Source: Owenia fusiformis
Taxonomy: Eukaryota > Annelida > Polychaeta > Sabellida > Oweniidae
Reading direction: 5' to 3'
Length of the DNA stretch: 64,000 nt
Assembly: GCA_903813345.2 (NCBI GenBank)
Contig: CAIIXF020000002.1
Span: 19,792,455 to 19,856,454, forward strand
The notes beneath the pieces were generated by a model. The model had not been told where the DNA came from. It was given only the letters and a program-made list of their open reading frames with translations, and did no database searches. How positions within the stretch are numbered: the stretch's first letter is position 1; each line of letters opens with the position of its first letter. The position numbers and the translations under genes are program-made. Positions 13,501 to 28,500 of the stretch are shown here, in pieces.

Positions 13501-16500
13501 TATTGGCCATATGAGATATGGTTCCCATAATTGCCTGAGTTGTAAGAAAAGCGATTTTAAAATATATTCACACATAGCTAGGTGTGTCCAATTCCAACCA
13601 ATCAGATTTCATGTAACTGCATTCCATTATATAACCAATAACACATTTCTTGTATGGTTTTCAAGGTAATAACTGGACTCACAGATTAAAGTTGATGCTT
13701 TGCCAACTTAAACCTTGCAAAAAGTTTCATTGAAAATATGTTCTTTTAGTGATTTTTGCAGAAAATATTTTGCAATGTGAAAAGAATTTAAGCCCAAGAC
13801 TTTATGCATTGTTCCATTGAAGGTGTTGTTTCCAAAACTTTGCATTCCCACTGCAGAGTCATGCAAAGATTTGGAAACAACACCTTCAATGGAATGGTTC
13901 AGCATACAATGCACTGAGTCTGGGGGTTAAATCCTTTATAATGTGTCCCTTAGAAAATGGGAGTGAGTCATTTCTTTTAATAAATTACTTAATTGCGCCA
14001 ACCCTTACATAATTCATCAAATGAATCAAAGTTATGTGTTCTCAGAGATAGGATCCAGTTGATTTTTAGGCCTGCTTAGTGTTTATACTACTGGCGAATC
14101 CAGGTGGGCCAATAAAAAAATTTTGGGACCCCAACATTTTTTTCAGGGCCACAATTAGTGGGCCTTTTTTGCAGAAGCACTCGTTGCCATAAGTCGCACC
14201 CTCAAAACCCGGGTTTGCCGTCATCCAAATCCGCCTTTGTAAAAATGTGAACGGTTCATAATTAGACTCGTTCGTGTTATTTTTGCGAGTTTTCAAACCT
14301 GGATTTAATTGTTTTTACTAGAAGGGTTCCTCGTTATCAATTGTAATATATAAGATTTTATCCCAGACAGACACAATAGAAATTGCAACACTGGAAGATG
14401 GTAATAGCGTGGAATTGTATTTAAATCAAATATTATTCATATGTATGAATAAAAATAAATTTGTTTCAAGTTCCTCATCTCTACTGGCCAATTTTTTCTT
14501 GTTTTAGTAGCCGTTGTACTGATATATTATCTTAGTCAAAATAGAGTACGAACGAGTATAAGGGGTCTTCTAGCTTTGCACATTTCAGACCAGTCATAAT
14601 ACGTAACTATTTCCAATATGTTTAACGTCTTGGTAGATGCAAGATAACACGTATAAAATTCTAATAAAACGAACTTTTATATTTCGTGGCCTCATTAAAT
14701 ACTTATTTCGTTTGGAATGGCCTTAAACCCTGGTCCGCGAAACAAACATTTAAATAAGGGATTGGCGCACCCGGGTCTGACTGTAAACCTCCTGTTCACT
14801 GTCGTATGAATTATGAATGTAGTTTCGCACACTTGTCAACGGAAACAAACAGTGAACCCTGCTTTCCCAAACCCGGGTTTCCAGGATTCGCCTCGCATGC
14901 CTTCGACTCTTTCTCCTTTTTGTGGCATTACTTGACCTTATTTTAGGCTAAATTATCAAAAATGGGCCTTAAATTGAAAATTTTCTGATTTGAAATGTTG
15001 CCCCCCTTGTTAGCTTCTGGATCTGCCAGTGTTATACCATGCACTACACTCTAATTTTCAACCATTAAACAATAGCATCATTAAGTATCAAAGGATATAA
15101 TGGCTATGCCTAGGATACTATTAGTGTTACTGTACTGAGCGATGCCCTCTATAACTCTCTCACCTGTGCTAAGTTCTCTTCATCACATAGATGTTTTTCA
15201 ACCTTCTTATATAGGTTATCAAGACCTTTCTTCACCTGAAACACAACAATAACATATTTTCACTGTTTCTTATATAGATTATCTAGACATTTCTTCAACT
15301 GAAACACAACAATAACATATTTTCACTGTTTCTTATATAGATTATCTAGACATTTCTTCAACTGAAACACAACAATAACATATTTTCACTGTTTCTTATA
15401 TAGATTATCTAGACATTTCTTCAACTGAAACACAACAATAACATATTTTCACTGTTTCTTATATAGATTATCTAGACATTTCTTCAACTGAAACACAACA
15501 ATAACATATTTTCACTGTTTCTTATATAGATTATCTAGACATTTCTTCACCTGAAACACAACAATAACATATTTTCACTGTTTCTTATATAGGTTATCAA
15601 GACCTTTCTTCACCTGAAACACAACAATAACATATTTTCACTGTTTCTTATATAGGTTATCAAGACCTTTCTTCACCTGAAACACAACAATAACATATTT
15701 TCACTGTTTCTTATATAGGTTATCAAGACCTTTCTTCACCTGAAACACAACAATAACATATTTTCACGGTTTCTTATATAGGTTATCAAGACCTTTTTTC
15801 ACCTGAAACACAACAATAACATATTTTCACAGTTTCTTATATAGGTTATCTAGACCTTTCTTCACCTGAAACACAACAATAACATATTTTCACTGTTTCT
15901 TGTATAGGTTATCAAGACCTTTCTTCACCTGAAACACAACAATAACATATTTTCACGGTTTCTTATATAGGTTATCAAGACCTTTTTTCACCTGAAACAC
16001 AACAATAACATATTTTCACGGTTTCTTATATAGGTCATCAAGACCTTTCTTCACCTGAAACACAACAATAACATATTTTCACGGTTTCTTATATAGGTTA
16101 TCAAGACCTTTCTTCACCTGAAACACAACAATAACATATTTTCACGGTTTCTTATATAGGTTATCAAGACCTTTTTTCACCTGAAACACAACAATAACAT
16201 ATTTTCACTGTTTCTTGTATAGGTTATCTAGACCTTTTTTCACCTGAAACACAACAATAACATATTTTCACGGTTTCTTATATAGGTCATCAAGACCTTT
16301 CTTCACCTGAAACACAACAATAACATATTTTCACGGTTTCTTATATAGGTTATCAAGACCTTTTTTCACCTGAAACACAACAATAACATATTTTCACGGT
16401 TTCTTATATAGGTTATCAAGACCTTTCTTCACCTGAAACACAACAATAACATATTTTCACTGTTTCTTGTATAGGTTATCTAGACCTTTTTTCACCTGAA

Positions 16501-19500
16501 ACACAACAATAACATATTTTCACGGTTTCTTATATAGGTTATTAAGACCTTTTTTCACCTGAAACACAACAATAACATATTTTCACAGTTTCTTATATAG
16601 GTTATCAAGACCTTTCTTCACCTGAAACACAACAATAACATATTTTCACGGTTTCTTATATAGGTTATCAAGACCTTTCTTCACCTGAAACACAACAATA
16701 ACATATTTTCACGGTTTCTTATATAGGTTATCAAGACCTTTTTTCACCTGAAACACAACAATAACATATTTTCACTGTTTCTTGTATAGGTTATCTAGAC
16801 CTTTTTTCACCTGAAACACAACAATAACATATTTTCACGGTTTCTTATATAGGTCATCAAGACCTTTCTTCACCTGAAACACAACAATAACATATTTTCA
16901 CGGTTTCTTATATAGGTTATCAAGACCTTTTTTCACCTGAAACACAACAATAACATATTTTCACGGTTTCTTATATAGGTTATCAAGACCTTTCTTCACC
17001 TGAAACACAACAATAACATATTTTCACTGTTTCTTGTATAGGTTATCTAGACCTTTCTTCACCTGAAATACAACAATAACATTCTTTTACAGATTGTCGA
17101 GACCTTTCTTCACCTGAAACACATTTTAAAATGTTTCACTGTTTTGATTAACCTCTTGGCTACCCAGAGTGACACAAGTTCTTATTACAAAAGAACTAGC
17201 TTTGATACCCAGAGTGACGAGAAAACTTGTCAACCTTTTCGGAATGGTACAATTTTTTATCCTTTTGATATTTCACAAGACATATGAGAGCTACGTAAGA
17301 AAATGTGGTGGATTTTCCATAAATATGCCTGGTTAATCACCTTGGTAGTGAAGAGGTTAAAGGAATAATAGAAGTGACAGAGAGTGACAGGTTTTTCTAA
17401 ACTTACTCGCTACTTGTCTCTCCTACACCCTTTTAAGGACTTTTTACTTTCATTTGATATAGAAAGATGGTTATAAATTGAAAGTGTTCTAGTGACATTG
17501 TATATTATATGCTTCTGCAGAATATAATCATTAAAGTATTCCTAAAAAAAGGAACAATCCCTTTAACTCTGATTCTAAGATAAACTAAAATTAAAAACAA
17601 TTGTAAAATCCACAATCTTTTCTTTAAATATCAAGCTTGATAAGACTAAAAGAGTCTGATTTTGTCAATACTTTTAAGAAAACATATAAACCGAAGTATC
17701 ATATTAGGAAGTGAATATTTACATGTATGTAAATGCATAAACAGTTAATAGTTAATGAAAACACAGAATGAAATCCTGTGCTAAGGGCTGATGTGAAAAA
17801 TGTAAATGCATATACATGTCTATGTTTGTATGTGTTAATATTAATTGTACATATTGTAAATAACTAAATTCAAACCGGGGCTCGAGGAAGACCAGTTTTT
17901 TTACTGAAAGAGCTATCAAGAATAAATATGGTTTTCAAATCAAATCAAATCAATGTGATAAAAGTGGCATCAAAAGTAAGTTCCAAGTTGTATAAGATAC
18001 TCTCACGATTTAAGTTTCAAATTGCAATGAATGAACTTCAATTTCTACAAGATCAATGTTTTTCAAACTGCAAAGTTAACAAAAATGAATGTTGGCATTA
18101 ATGCTTTTATTGTTCTTTAAATATTGGTGTATTTCACATTAGAGTAAAAAGGACTGCTGTTTTTTTATGTACATTCTTTTATAAAATTTGTACACTGAAA
18201 TTTTAAATCATTGTTATTGAATATTCGATTCATCAACATGATACAATAAGTTACTAATTACTGGTTCATTAAAATTTTGTTTATTATGATTGTGTAGTTG
18301 AAAGGGTAAGGTGATTTAGATGCAAGATAACATTGTTTTTATAAGCTTTGCTAGTTATTCACTGTCATTTATCCATTTTTGCATCAGGTTACATAAATGT
18401 TTCCGATATATTTTATCATCTGAAACTCAATAAAACGTTCAACAATTTTTCATCTGAACAAAAGATAAACATTTTTCAAAGTCTATTTGTCACACATATT
18501 TCAAATACATGCAATTTTGCAATAAGAACAATTAGAAAGAGTGATCAAGCGCAAGTCTTCACTATAGAAAGATTAAGATGGGGATCAAGGCGCAATATGC
18601 TGTGCTAATTTTAGCAATGGTACAAATTGTGGACAGAGCCAAGGCTGGTGGTTGTCCTAGCTTGCAACAAAAATTTAAAGCCGCACAAGCTGAACTGGAA
18701 CGATTAAAGAACACGGGGCAATGTCAATGTAACTGTGAAGGCCTTATCCCAGGGCCTGCGGGAGCACAAGGAGAACCAGGGCCTGCAGGAGCACCAGGGC
18801 CTGTGGGAGCACCAGGCCCTGCAGGAGCACCAGGACCTGCGGGAGCACAGGGAGAACAAGGGCCTGCAGGAGCACCAGGACCTGCAGGAGCACAGGGAAA
18901 ATCAGGGCCTGCAGGAGCACCAGGACCTGCGGGAGCACAGGGAGAACAAGGGCCTCCTGGTCCAGCTGGGCCACCAGGTCTTGCGTTGAATCAACCAATG
19001 GACTGCCCAGAAGGGTTCACAAAAAATGAACAGTTAAAATCGTGTTATAAGTTTATTACAAACACAAAGTTGAAGTGGATTGATGCCCTCAGTTTCTGCC
19101 AATCTCTACAGGCAAACCTCGTTGCTATAGACACTGAGGAGGAACAAGCATATCTCGCTGACAAAATCACAAATGGTGCTAAACCTCATGAATGGTTTTG
19201 GACTGGTGGCAATCAGCTGTGTGGGATATGGATGTGGTCAGGGGGCCCAAGTTGGTCAACCAAATCCATCTCTGGATATTGGAACTGGAACAGTGCATAC
19301 AATCCACCACAGCCAGAAGATAATCATGAGAGATGCCTATTTCTGTCGAATACTTTTGCTTTCAAATGGCATGATGGTGACTGTGGTAGTGGAGGAAACT
19401 TTATTTGTGAGATTAATCTTTCATAAAACCTCATTACTACTCATTATACTGATTTAATACAAGTCCAGTTGAGATGGTTGATTCAAGATTCAATATTGGA

Positions 19501-22500
19501 TATCCCCTCGAGAAAAATATTAGAGTGTCTTGTAAATGATGAATGTGTGTAGACTACATGAATATGGTTGAACTATCCCCTCAAAACGTAATAAGAATGC
19601 TCTCCCTGATGCCAGCCACTTGTGTGGATGTCCACCTGGCAAATATATAACAATAAAAGTCACCAGCTCATTTAAAATCAAACCAATTAAACATTACGAT
19701 AGATGCTGTTTGCATGCAACAGCAGTAAGATAAACTATATTATTTTCTCAAAATTGTGATTAATTAACTATTATTTCTAGATGATCAATGTTTTTCAAAC
19801 TGTAATGTTAGCAGAAAAATATGTTGGTGTCAACGCCTTTTGTTTGAGTAAGATCTAGGTTGCTCTCATTTTTCAAATATTGAGGTATTTTACATCAGAG
19901 TTAAAGAGATTGCAGTCTCACATTATGAAATCTGCATACTGAAACTTTAAATTGTCAAACTTTAATTGTCAAAACTTCAAACTTTAAACTGTCATTGTTA
20001 ATACTTTTTGTAGTTTAGTAACTTCAGCATGCAACATTTTAGTATGGGATGCAGCTGTTGTTGTGAGCCACTGTTATAAATAGAGAACATCCAAATAAAT
20101 AATAAATAAATAAATTATGGTTACATTATTGTTCTAGCATTTTTTCATATGTGAGTTTATTCATTAATAAACAAAAATTATAAAAGCAATAGATTGCCAA
20201 AGTTTTATAAAAAAAAGACATTAGCGGCAATATTAATCGATTAAGATAGGACTGCATCAAAATTAAAAAGTTATCATATTACATTTCTGATTCATCATGA
20301 GTTCATCATGACTTACTGACTACTGGTTAATTTAAACGTTGTCGATAATGCGAAGTTGAAAAGGTAAGGTGATTTAAATGCAAGGTAACATTGTTTTTAT
20401 ATTAAGCTTTGGTAGTAATTCATCGCACTTTTTCATTTTTGCATATAAATGTTTCTAATTTGTTATATTATATCGTCTGAAACTCAATAAAACACTTTTC
20501 ATCTAAACAATGAAATGATAAATATTCCACTTTTAAAATACATTTGCAACATATTTAAACACAGAGGATTTAGCAATTAGAAAAAGAGTGATCTCAATAC
20601 AGGTCTTTACTATAGAAAGATTTAAGATGGGGATCAATGCGCTATGTGCTGTCGTAATCTTAACAATTATACAAATTTTGGACAGATCTGAAGCTGGTAA
20701 TTGTCCTAACTTACAACAAAAACTTAAAGCAGCACAAGCTGAACTGGAACGATTAAAGAACACGGGGCAATGTCAATGTAACTGTGAAGGCCTTATCCCA
20801 GGGCCTGCAGGAGCACAAGGAGAACCAGGGCCTGCAGGAGCACCAGGGCCTGCAGGAGCATCAGGACCTGCGGGAACACAAGGGGAACCAGGGCCTGCAG
20901 GAGCATCAGGACCTGCAGGAGCACAAGGAGAACAAGGGCCTGCAGGAGCCCCAGGACCTGCGGGAACACAAGGGGAACCAGGGCCTGCAGGAGCACCAGG
21001 ACCTGCAGGAGCACAAGGAGAACAAGGGCCTGCGGGAGTAAAAGGAGAAAAAGGGCTTGCAGGAGCACAAGGGCCTCCTGGTCCAGCTGGGCCACCAGGT
21101 GTTGGTTTACATCGTCCAATGGACTGCCCAGAAGGGTTCACGAAAAATGAACAGTTAAAATCGTGTTATAAGTTTATTACAGACACAAAGTTGAATTGGT
21201 TTGATGCCCTCAGTTTCTGCCAATCTCTACAGGCAAACCTTGTTGCTATAGACACTGAAGAGGAACAAGCATATCTTGCTGACAAAATCACAAATGGTGC
21301 TAAACCCAAAGAATGGTTTTGGACTGGTGGCAATGAGCTTTGTGGTACGTGGAAGTGGGTAGGGGGGCCAAGCTGGACAACCAAAAACGTCTCTCTATAT
21401 CTGAACTGGGACAGTACACAGCCGCAAGATAATGATGAGAGGTGCCTAGGTCTGTTGCATTATTCTGCTTACAAATGGTATGACACTAACTGCGAAACAA
21501 GAGCCGCCAACTTTATTTGTGAGATAAACTTGTCATAAACTTTTTTATTGAATTTTTTAAATCTTCAGACATTTGATGTTTCTAATCCAGATTGTATTTA
21601 CTGACAATGGATTCAATATTCTACATACCAAATTTATCTTTTCTGTTAGAACTACAGTATCTTCCAGAGGATGAATATATGTATGGTAAATGAATATGGT
21701 TGCAACTATTCCCTTAAATGCCCACCTGGCAAACTTATAACAATACAGGCCATCTGCTCTCTTAAAATCATATCAATTGACAAAATCTATTTGCATGCGA
21801 CAAAGGGTCATAAGACTATAAAGCTGGTGAAATTTTTATGTTGAAAAAACCACTTATGATTTATCAGGGTACGAACAAAAGATTTCATAAAATGTGACTG
21901 TCATTTTAAAAGCAGGTGCCATTTTGAATAAAGTGGTGTACTATGTACATTTAAACATAAAATTTACCAAACACGAACATTATTAGTCCAGGGATATACT
22001 AGATACTGATTTATTATGTATATAGAGACCAATCTTGAAGACTTGACTATTTTTCACTCAAACTTCATTCAATTTGAAAACAAAGATGGCACTGCATACC
22101 TCTTTCCCAGGGTACTCCTTGATGACCTTTCGCAGTTCTTGTTTGTTGAATGCCAGCTGGTAGCCTACCTCCTCTGCCTTGACACCTGCTGCCACACGAT
22201 TCTCTATACCATCAAAGAATAACTGAAAGACAATGTCCACCAATAATGTGACATAACAATAACATGGTAACAATATGACAAGTTCTTAATTGAAACTTAC
22301 TAAGTCAACTTTTCAAATTTCAGTTTTGAACTATAAACAGCAATTTTTTCAAGCTTGGATATTAAGGAAAATTCGATGGAGCAAGATACAGATCTTAATG
22401 AATTTAAAACATTTTGGAATGATTTAGGATCAGAATTACAGACCGTCGATCCTTTAAGCAAAACTGCTTCAAATATGTCAAGTGGTTGTCAAGTTTAAGG

Positions 22501-25500
22501 CAAAATTGTCCAATATCTAAAATCGCAGCCATTTTGAATTAAGACACCATTTCCAGTCAACATTCACCTGGTATCTATAATGCATGATGTATTCAATATG
22601 AAATGAAAAAATCATTTATTAACATTGTTAACCCTTTCCCGACGTGAATATAAGAGGAAAATGTTGGCCCTGGTGACGGATAAGTAAGAGCAGTTTTTAG
22701 AGGAAAACTGCAAAATACCTACACCCTGGGACCTATACCATGAATTTTATCACTGAAATACAATTTTTAGTAAGGATTATCACATTAGAACAATTTGTCA
22801 AAATTTGGTGTAAAAATACTGAATAGAACTGGAGATATTGTCATTTCATTGATGTATATAGATAAAAATAATGGTGCCAAAAGGAGCCTATCGTCCTGAA
22901 AGGTAAATACATAATAGGGCTCCATATGGAGCCTATCGTCGTGAAAGGGTTAAAAATTACAATTTCTTAAAGGGCAGCCGCATGAATTTAAGGCCATTTT
23001 GAAATTCTCTTGGGCAGCCTACACTATATCACTCTATAAAATAAGGATTTCATTGGACAAATAATGGACTTGGGAGCAAGATACATCTTCACTATATATC
23101 TCTGCATCAATTTTGCTTGTTTCAGGGGAAAAAATAAAGAATTTGAATTTCATTCAAATTTTAAAATCAAAATGGAGAGACATGGAATTAGAAAACAAGG
23201 CATTAACATGCAAAATGTCACCACCTGAAATTTGTTACAGACGCTGAATGCTGAACATCAACTGGCAAACACCAACTGCCAAATGTCGAACACTGTCCCC
23301 CAAAAAGTTGGAGAATTGATATGTCATCAATTCTGGTGGTGACATAATAAAAAGTTCAGAATTTAAGTATTAAAATCACAGGTCATGTTCTTACATTAAG
23401 TTTCTCCATGGGTCTTCCAAGTTGTGCTGTAACATAAGCTTGTAGGTTCTCCTGGTACTTCTGTTTGGCTTCCTTTCGCTCTGTGTCCAGCACCTGGATC
23501 TTTAACTGTGACAGCATAGCTGCAAACGCAAACATACATGTAACCTTATTTTTGGGTCCCCATCACTGAGACACTATCCAAGAGAGGGCTCTCGCCAGGC
23601 CTTTAGACTGTGACGCAGCACCACACTCTATTTAGCTCCCACCACAACCTATTGGCAAATCATGATAATTCCCACAGTCTAAACTTGACTAATATACAAG
23701 AATAGCATGTAGAATGGATAAAATATAACATAAATATGATTTATCACAACTGAACAGAGTGAAGATGTTTGCACCACAGCCTAAATATTTCCTAGTGGGA
23801 GCCAGTGCAAGGTGTTATAACACATAAAGATGAAGCAATTGAAACCTTGTAAATCAAGATGCTGGTACACATGATCCACTACTCTTTGTCTGAATGTTCA
23901 GCTTTAAGAGGCGCTCTCATTAAGTAAGAACAACTTTCGTACCCCTTGCTATTTTCACATTTGGAGATGCTATCCATGATTATCTATATACCAACTGCCT
24001 GATTCAGACACGAATGAGATAGGAGTTGATGTTGAATTTACAATGAAATGAATATTTAGCTGGATGGCAAACAATCCAAGTATGAGTTCTTATATTATTA
24101 ACCTCTTGAAAACCAGAACATTTTTAATTTTCTGCCATTTTACTTCCTTTATTTATTATCTTTGATGTTCATTTTGATTGGTAAACATAGACCAACTATG
24201 CACATTTTAATATATAATTTGTATAATATTGATCGAAATTTAAAGGTAGCGCAATTTTATTGAGAATTTTTGTGACTGATTTATCCATTACTCTGGAAAT
24301 TCCAGGGGTTAATTCAAGAACAGTCAAAAAAATGATCAAAATTGCTCCTTATTTCTTTTTCCTATTTACTACTTACAGTACATATGGTGGAAATTCTCTA
24401 ACATCACAACACTTCGAGGGGTCTTCGGGTGTTCAGAGGCCACTCTTCCAATTTGTTCAAATATGGTGTGTACAAGGGTTCTGTAGGATCTGTCTAAGTC
24501 TGTCCGTCTGTCAGACCCCTTGAATATCCTTTCTGCTTGGTTGGCAAAGTCCTGGATATACACATAATCAAAAGCAATATTATCATACAGAGGGGAGCCT
24601 TTGAGACACATTATAGCAATACTAGTATCATTATAAAAATTGTTGATTTATAACAAATAGGCTCACTGACAGTTTGAAGAACTTTACCCGGAAAATTTAA
24701 ATATCACATTTCTGATTTACTGATATATGGGATCCTTATCAATTTTGCTCATCACGCATAAATATATCATTTATATAAAATATGAAAATATTTTTGATGT
24801 TTGAAATTATCTGTTAAAGGTGTACAGTGTTACCTCAAAGTTACTGACAAACGGAATTATACCACATCTGCCCTTTTTGGTCACCCTGTAATCTTCAATG
24901 GACCGAATTTGACTTTGCTGTAAATATAAAATAAATATAATATAATATGACATTTTTTTTATTTCTGAAGCTGTAGCCACAATGTGATGAAGTAGCTCTT
25001 TTTTATTATTTCATCTCAATATTGTACTCTATGTTTTTTAGATTTTAATTTGAAGAATACAGTCTAGCGATCTTGATTTGACATCATGGTGGCACTTTTA
25101 ACTGACCAAAATAATAGGTAAAAACTTAATTGGCATAATAGTTCATAGAAAGTAGCAAAATATTTGGCGTACAGTATCAGGTTTATTGAAACAATTTAAA
25201 TTGCGAGTAGGTTCAACATAATGATAGGTTTTGTTTTATTAACTTTCTCCAATAAAATCAAATCCTAGGTTACTAGAACTTTCTAGATAAGGCATTAAAA
25301 TGCAAAATGTCACAACCTGCCATTTGTTACAGATGCTGAATGCCAAACATCAACTGCTGAGTATCATCCACAAAATAGGTTGGAGACTATAACAATAAGT
25401 CAACACTTCTGGTGGTGACATAAAAAAACATATATTCTGTAATTTCTGAAGATCGTCTCAAATCCATTTCTGAGAAGTGAGAGGGTGTGGTTTAGCAAAA

Positions 25501-28500
25501 TGTCAAATACATAAACATGTAATATTGTACGAAACACCTCTCTAATCTGAACACCTCTCAATTTGAACACTTTTTCTTGGTCCCATAGTTGTTATCTTAC
25601 CCCCCTATCACACCAAACTAGTTCTAAACCGTTCTTGCCAGTCCTACGAAAACGTCGTAAAACGGGCTCAATCTGGCTGTGGTCGGGAAATATGTCTGAA
25701 ATAATTAGCTTCTTTGTTCTTAAACAGTCTTCAATACGTCCATCTTGTTCGCAGTTCGTTCAGGTCGCACCACGTCGGTGTGCAACGTCGTAAAACGCGT
25801 CCTTTAGTCTAGAAGGTCAACATGACCTGATTACAGAACGGTATGGTCGCCATCGAATTTTGAATCGATTCAAAATTCTAAAATCACATTCCCGTCTGAG
25901 AACGTTCATGAAGTTCGTAAATAGACCTTAGAAAGTTGCAGCTACGTTCATTCCGTTCTCACACAGTTTAAAACCAGTTTTGAAGAACGCAGTGGCAACT
26001 TGTTTGGTGTGATAGCTATATCTTTGCTAACTCGTTCATAAGCAGTGTTAAATACGTTCTTAATCAGTTTAAACCCGTTTGCAATTAGTTCTACCTCGTT
26101 CTCAACACGTCCTCAGACAGTTCAACTCGTTGTTAAAACGTCCCTAGTAGGATTGAAGTACGACGGTTCCGTTCGTAGTACATCCAGCTCGTCGTTAGTA
26201 TGTTGTCACTCGTTCTAATTGTAAGACGTGACGACCACGAGAACATTTTGAGCATTGTCTAAGTTCTAGAGGACCTACCCGTTCGAGTACGTTCAATGAA
26301 GTTTGTAAATAGATCCCAAACGGTTCTTAATAGGTCCAGTCCGTTCGTAAACAGTTGAAGCCCGTTTTCGAGAACGTAGTGAGAACTAGTTTGGTGTGAC
26401 AGTAGGGTAACATCAACTTTCAAGTTTATAAAACCTTGAAATATAAACACCTGCTAATCGGACCACTTTTGATCGGTCATAGTGCAGGGATTTCACTAGA
26501 ATTTCTCACAACAGGCTAAATAAATGAAAACAATAGGCAAAATGAATGGAAATCATCAAGTCCCTAAAAACAACAGGCAATTTTGTGAAAACAACTAGTG
26601 AAAATTGCCTGTTCCCTGGTGCTAATGAAACCCCTGCAGAGGTGTAAGGATTGGACAGGTTTCACAGTATATAGAATCTCTGAAGTAAAAATTACTTACT
26701 ATAAATTTGTCAAAGTTTCTTTTGATTGATATGAGGCATGAGGCAAATGATTTACTCAGGAAGGAACCTGTATCCTGGGCATGTAGCACATGTTGACTCA
26801 TACGCACCAGCATGTACATAGAGTTACTGAAAGTATATATAATACATGTTGACTCATACAAACCAGCATGTACATAGAGTTACTGAAAGTATATATAATA
26901 CATGTTGACTCATACGCACCAGCATGTACATAGTTACTGAAAGTATATATAATACATGTTGACTCATATGCACCAGCATGTACATAGAGTTACTGAAAAG
27001 TATATATAACACATGTTGACTCATACGCACCAGCATGTACATAGAGTTACTGAAAAGTATATATAATACATGTTGACTCATACGCACCAGCATGTACATA
27101 GAGTTACTGAAAGTATATATAATACAAGTTGACACATATGCACCATCATGTACATAGAACTACTGAAAGTATATATAATACATGTTGACTCATACGCACC
27201 ATCATGTACATAGAGTTACTGAAAGTATATATAATACATGTTGACTCATACGCACCAGCATGTACATAGAGTTACTGAAAGTATATATAATACATGTTGA
27301 CTCATATGCACCAGCATGTACATAGAGTTACTGAAAAGTATATATAATACATGTTGACTCATACACACCAGCATGTACATAGAGTTACTGAAAGTATATA
27401 TAATACATGTTGACTCATACGCACCAGCATGTACATAGAGTTACTGAGAGTATATATAATACATGTTGACTCATATGCACCAGCATGTACATAGAGTTAC
27501 TGAAAAGTATATATAATACATGTTGACTCATACACACCAGCATGTACATAGAGTTACTGAAAGTATATATAATACATGTTGACTCATATGCACCAGCATG
27601 TACATAGAGTTACTGAAAAGTATATATAATACATGTTGACTCATACACACCAGCATGTACATAGAGTTACTGAAAGTATATATAATACATGTTGACTCAT
27701 ATGCACCAGCATGTACATAGAGTTACTGAAAAGTATATATAATACATATTGACTCATACATAGAGTTACTGAAAAGTATATATAATACATGTTGACTCAT
27801 ACACACCAGCATGTACATAGAGTTACTGAAAGTATATATAATACATGTTGACTCATACGCACCAGCATGTATATAGAGTTACTGAAAAGTATATATAATA
27901 CATGTTGACTCATATGCACCAGGATGTACATAAAGTTACTGAAAGTATATATAATACATGTTGACTCATACGCACCAGCATGTACATAGAGTTACTGAAA
28001 GTATATGTAATACATGTTGACTCATACGCACCAGCATGTACATAGAGTTACTGAAAGTATATATAATACATGTTGACTCATACGCACCAGCATGTACATA
28101 GAGTTACTGAAAGTATATATAATACATGTTGACTCATACGCACCAGCATGTACATAAAGTTACTGAAAGTATATATAATACATGTTGACTCATACGCACC
28201 AACATGTACATAGGGTTACTGAAAAGTATATATAATACATGTTGACTCATACGCACCAGCATGTACATAGAGTTACTGAAAGTATATATAATACATGTTG
28301 ACTCATACGCACCAGCATGTACATAGAGTTACTGAAAAGTATATATAATACATGTTGACTCATATGCACCAGCATGTATATAGAGTTACTGAAAAGTATA
28401 TATAATACATATTGACTCATATGCACCAGCATGTATATAGAGTTACTGAAAAGTATATATAATACATATTGACTCATACGCACCAGCATGTATATAGAGT

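Larger units (their letters stand above)
18040..21830 (+). repeat. Tandem duplication carrying the two collagen-lectin genes
   Basis: Upstream sequence of copy 1 (GATCAATGTTTTTCAAACTG at about 18050) recurs at about 19783 ahead of copy 2. Similarity continues through the 5' leader (CACTATAGAAAGATTAAG), the ORF and the 3' flank (CCACCTGGCAAA...TATAACAATA). The repeat unit is therefore about 1.75-2 kb in head-to-tail orientation, and includes promoter and poly(A) regions. Confidence 0.85.

Noticed and set aside
15200..17113. CRISPR-like or satellite interpretation of the 63 bp array
   Set aside because: There are no variable spacers, the genome is eukaryotic, and the unit is explained by the exon 22 edge.
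20773..21141. Antisense frames through the collagen repeats (also 18744-18998 and plus-strand shifted frames)
   Set aside because: GC-rich tandem repeats stay open in several frames; the signal peptide and lectin domain identify the real frame.
24260..24523. Plus-strand 87-residue frame
   Set aside because: Overlaps EXOC1 exon 19 in antisense and a TTAA element; no start or domain support.
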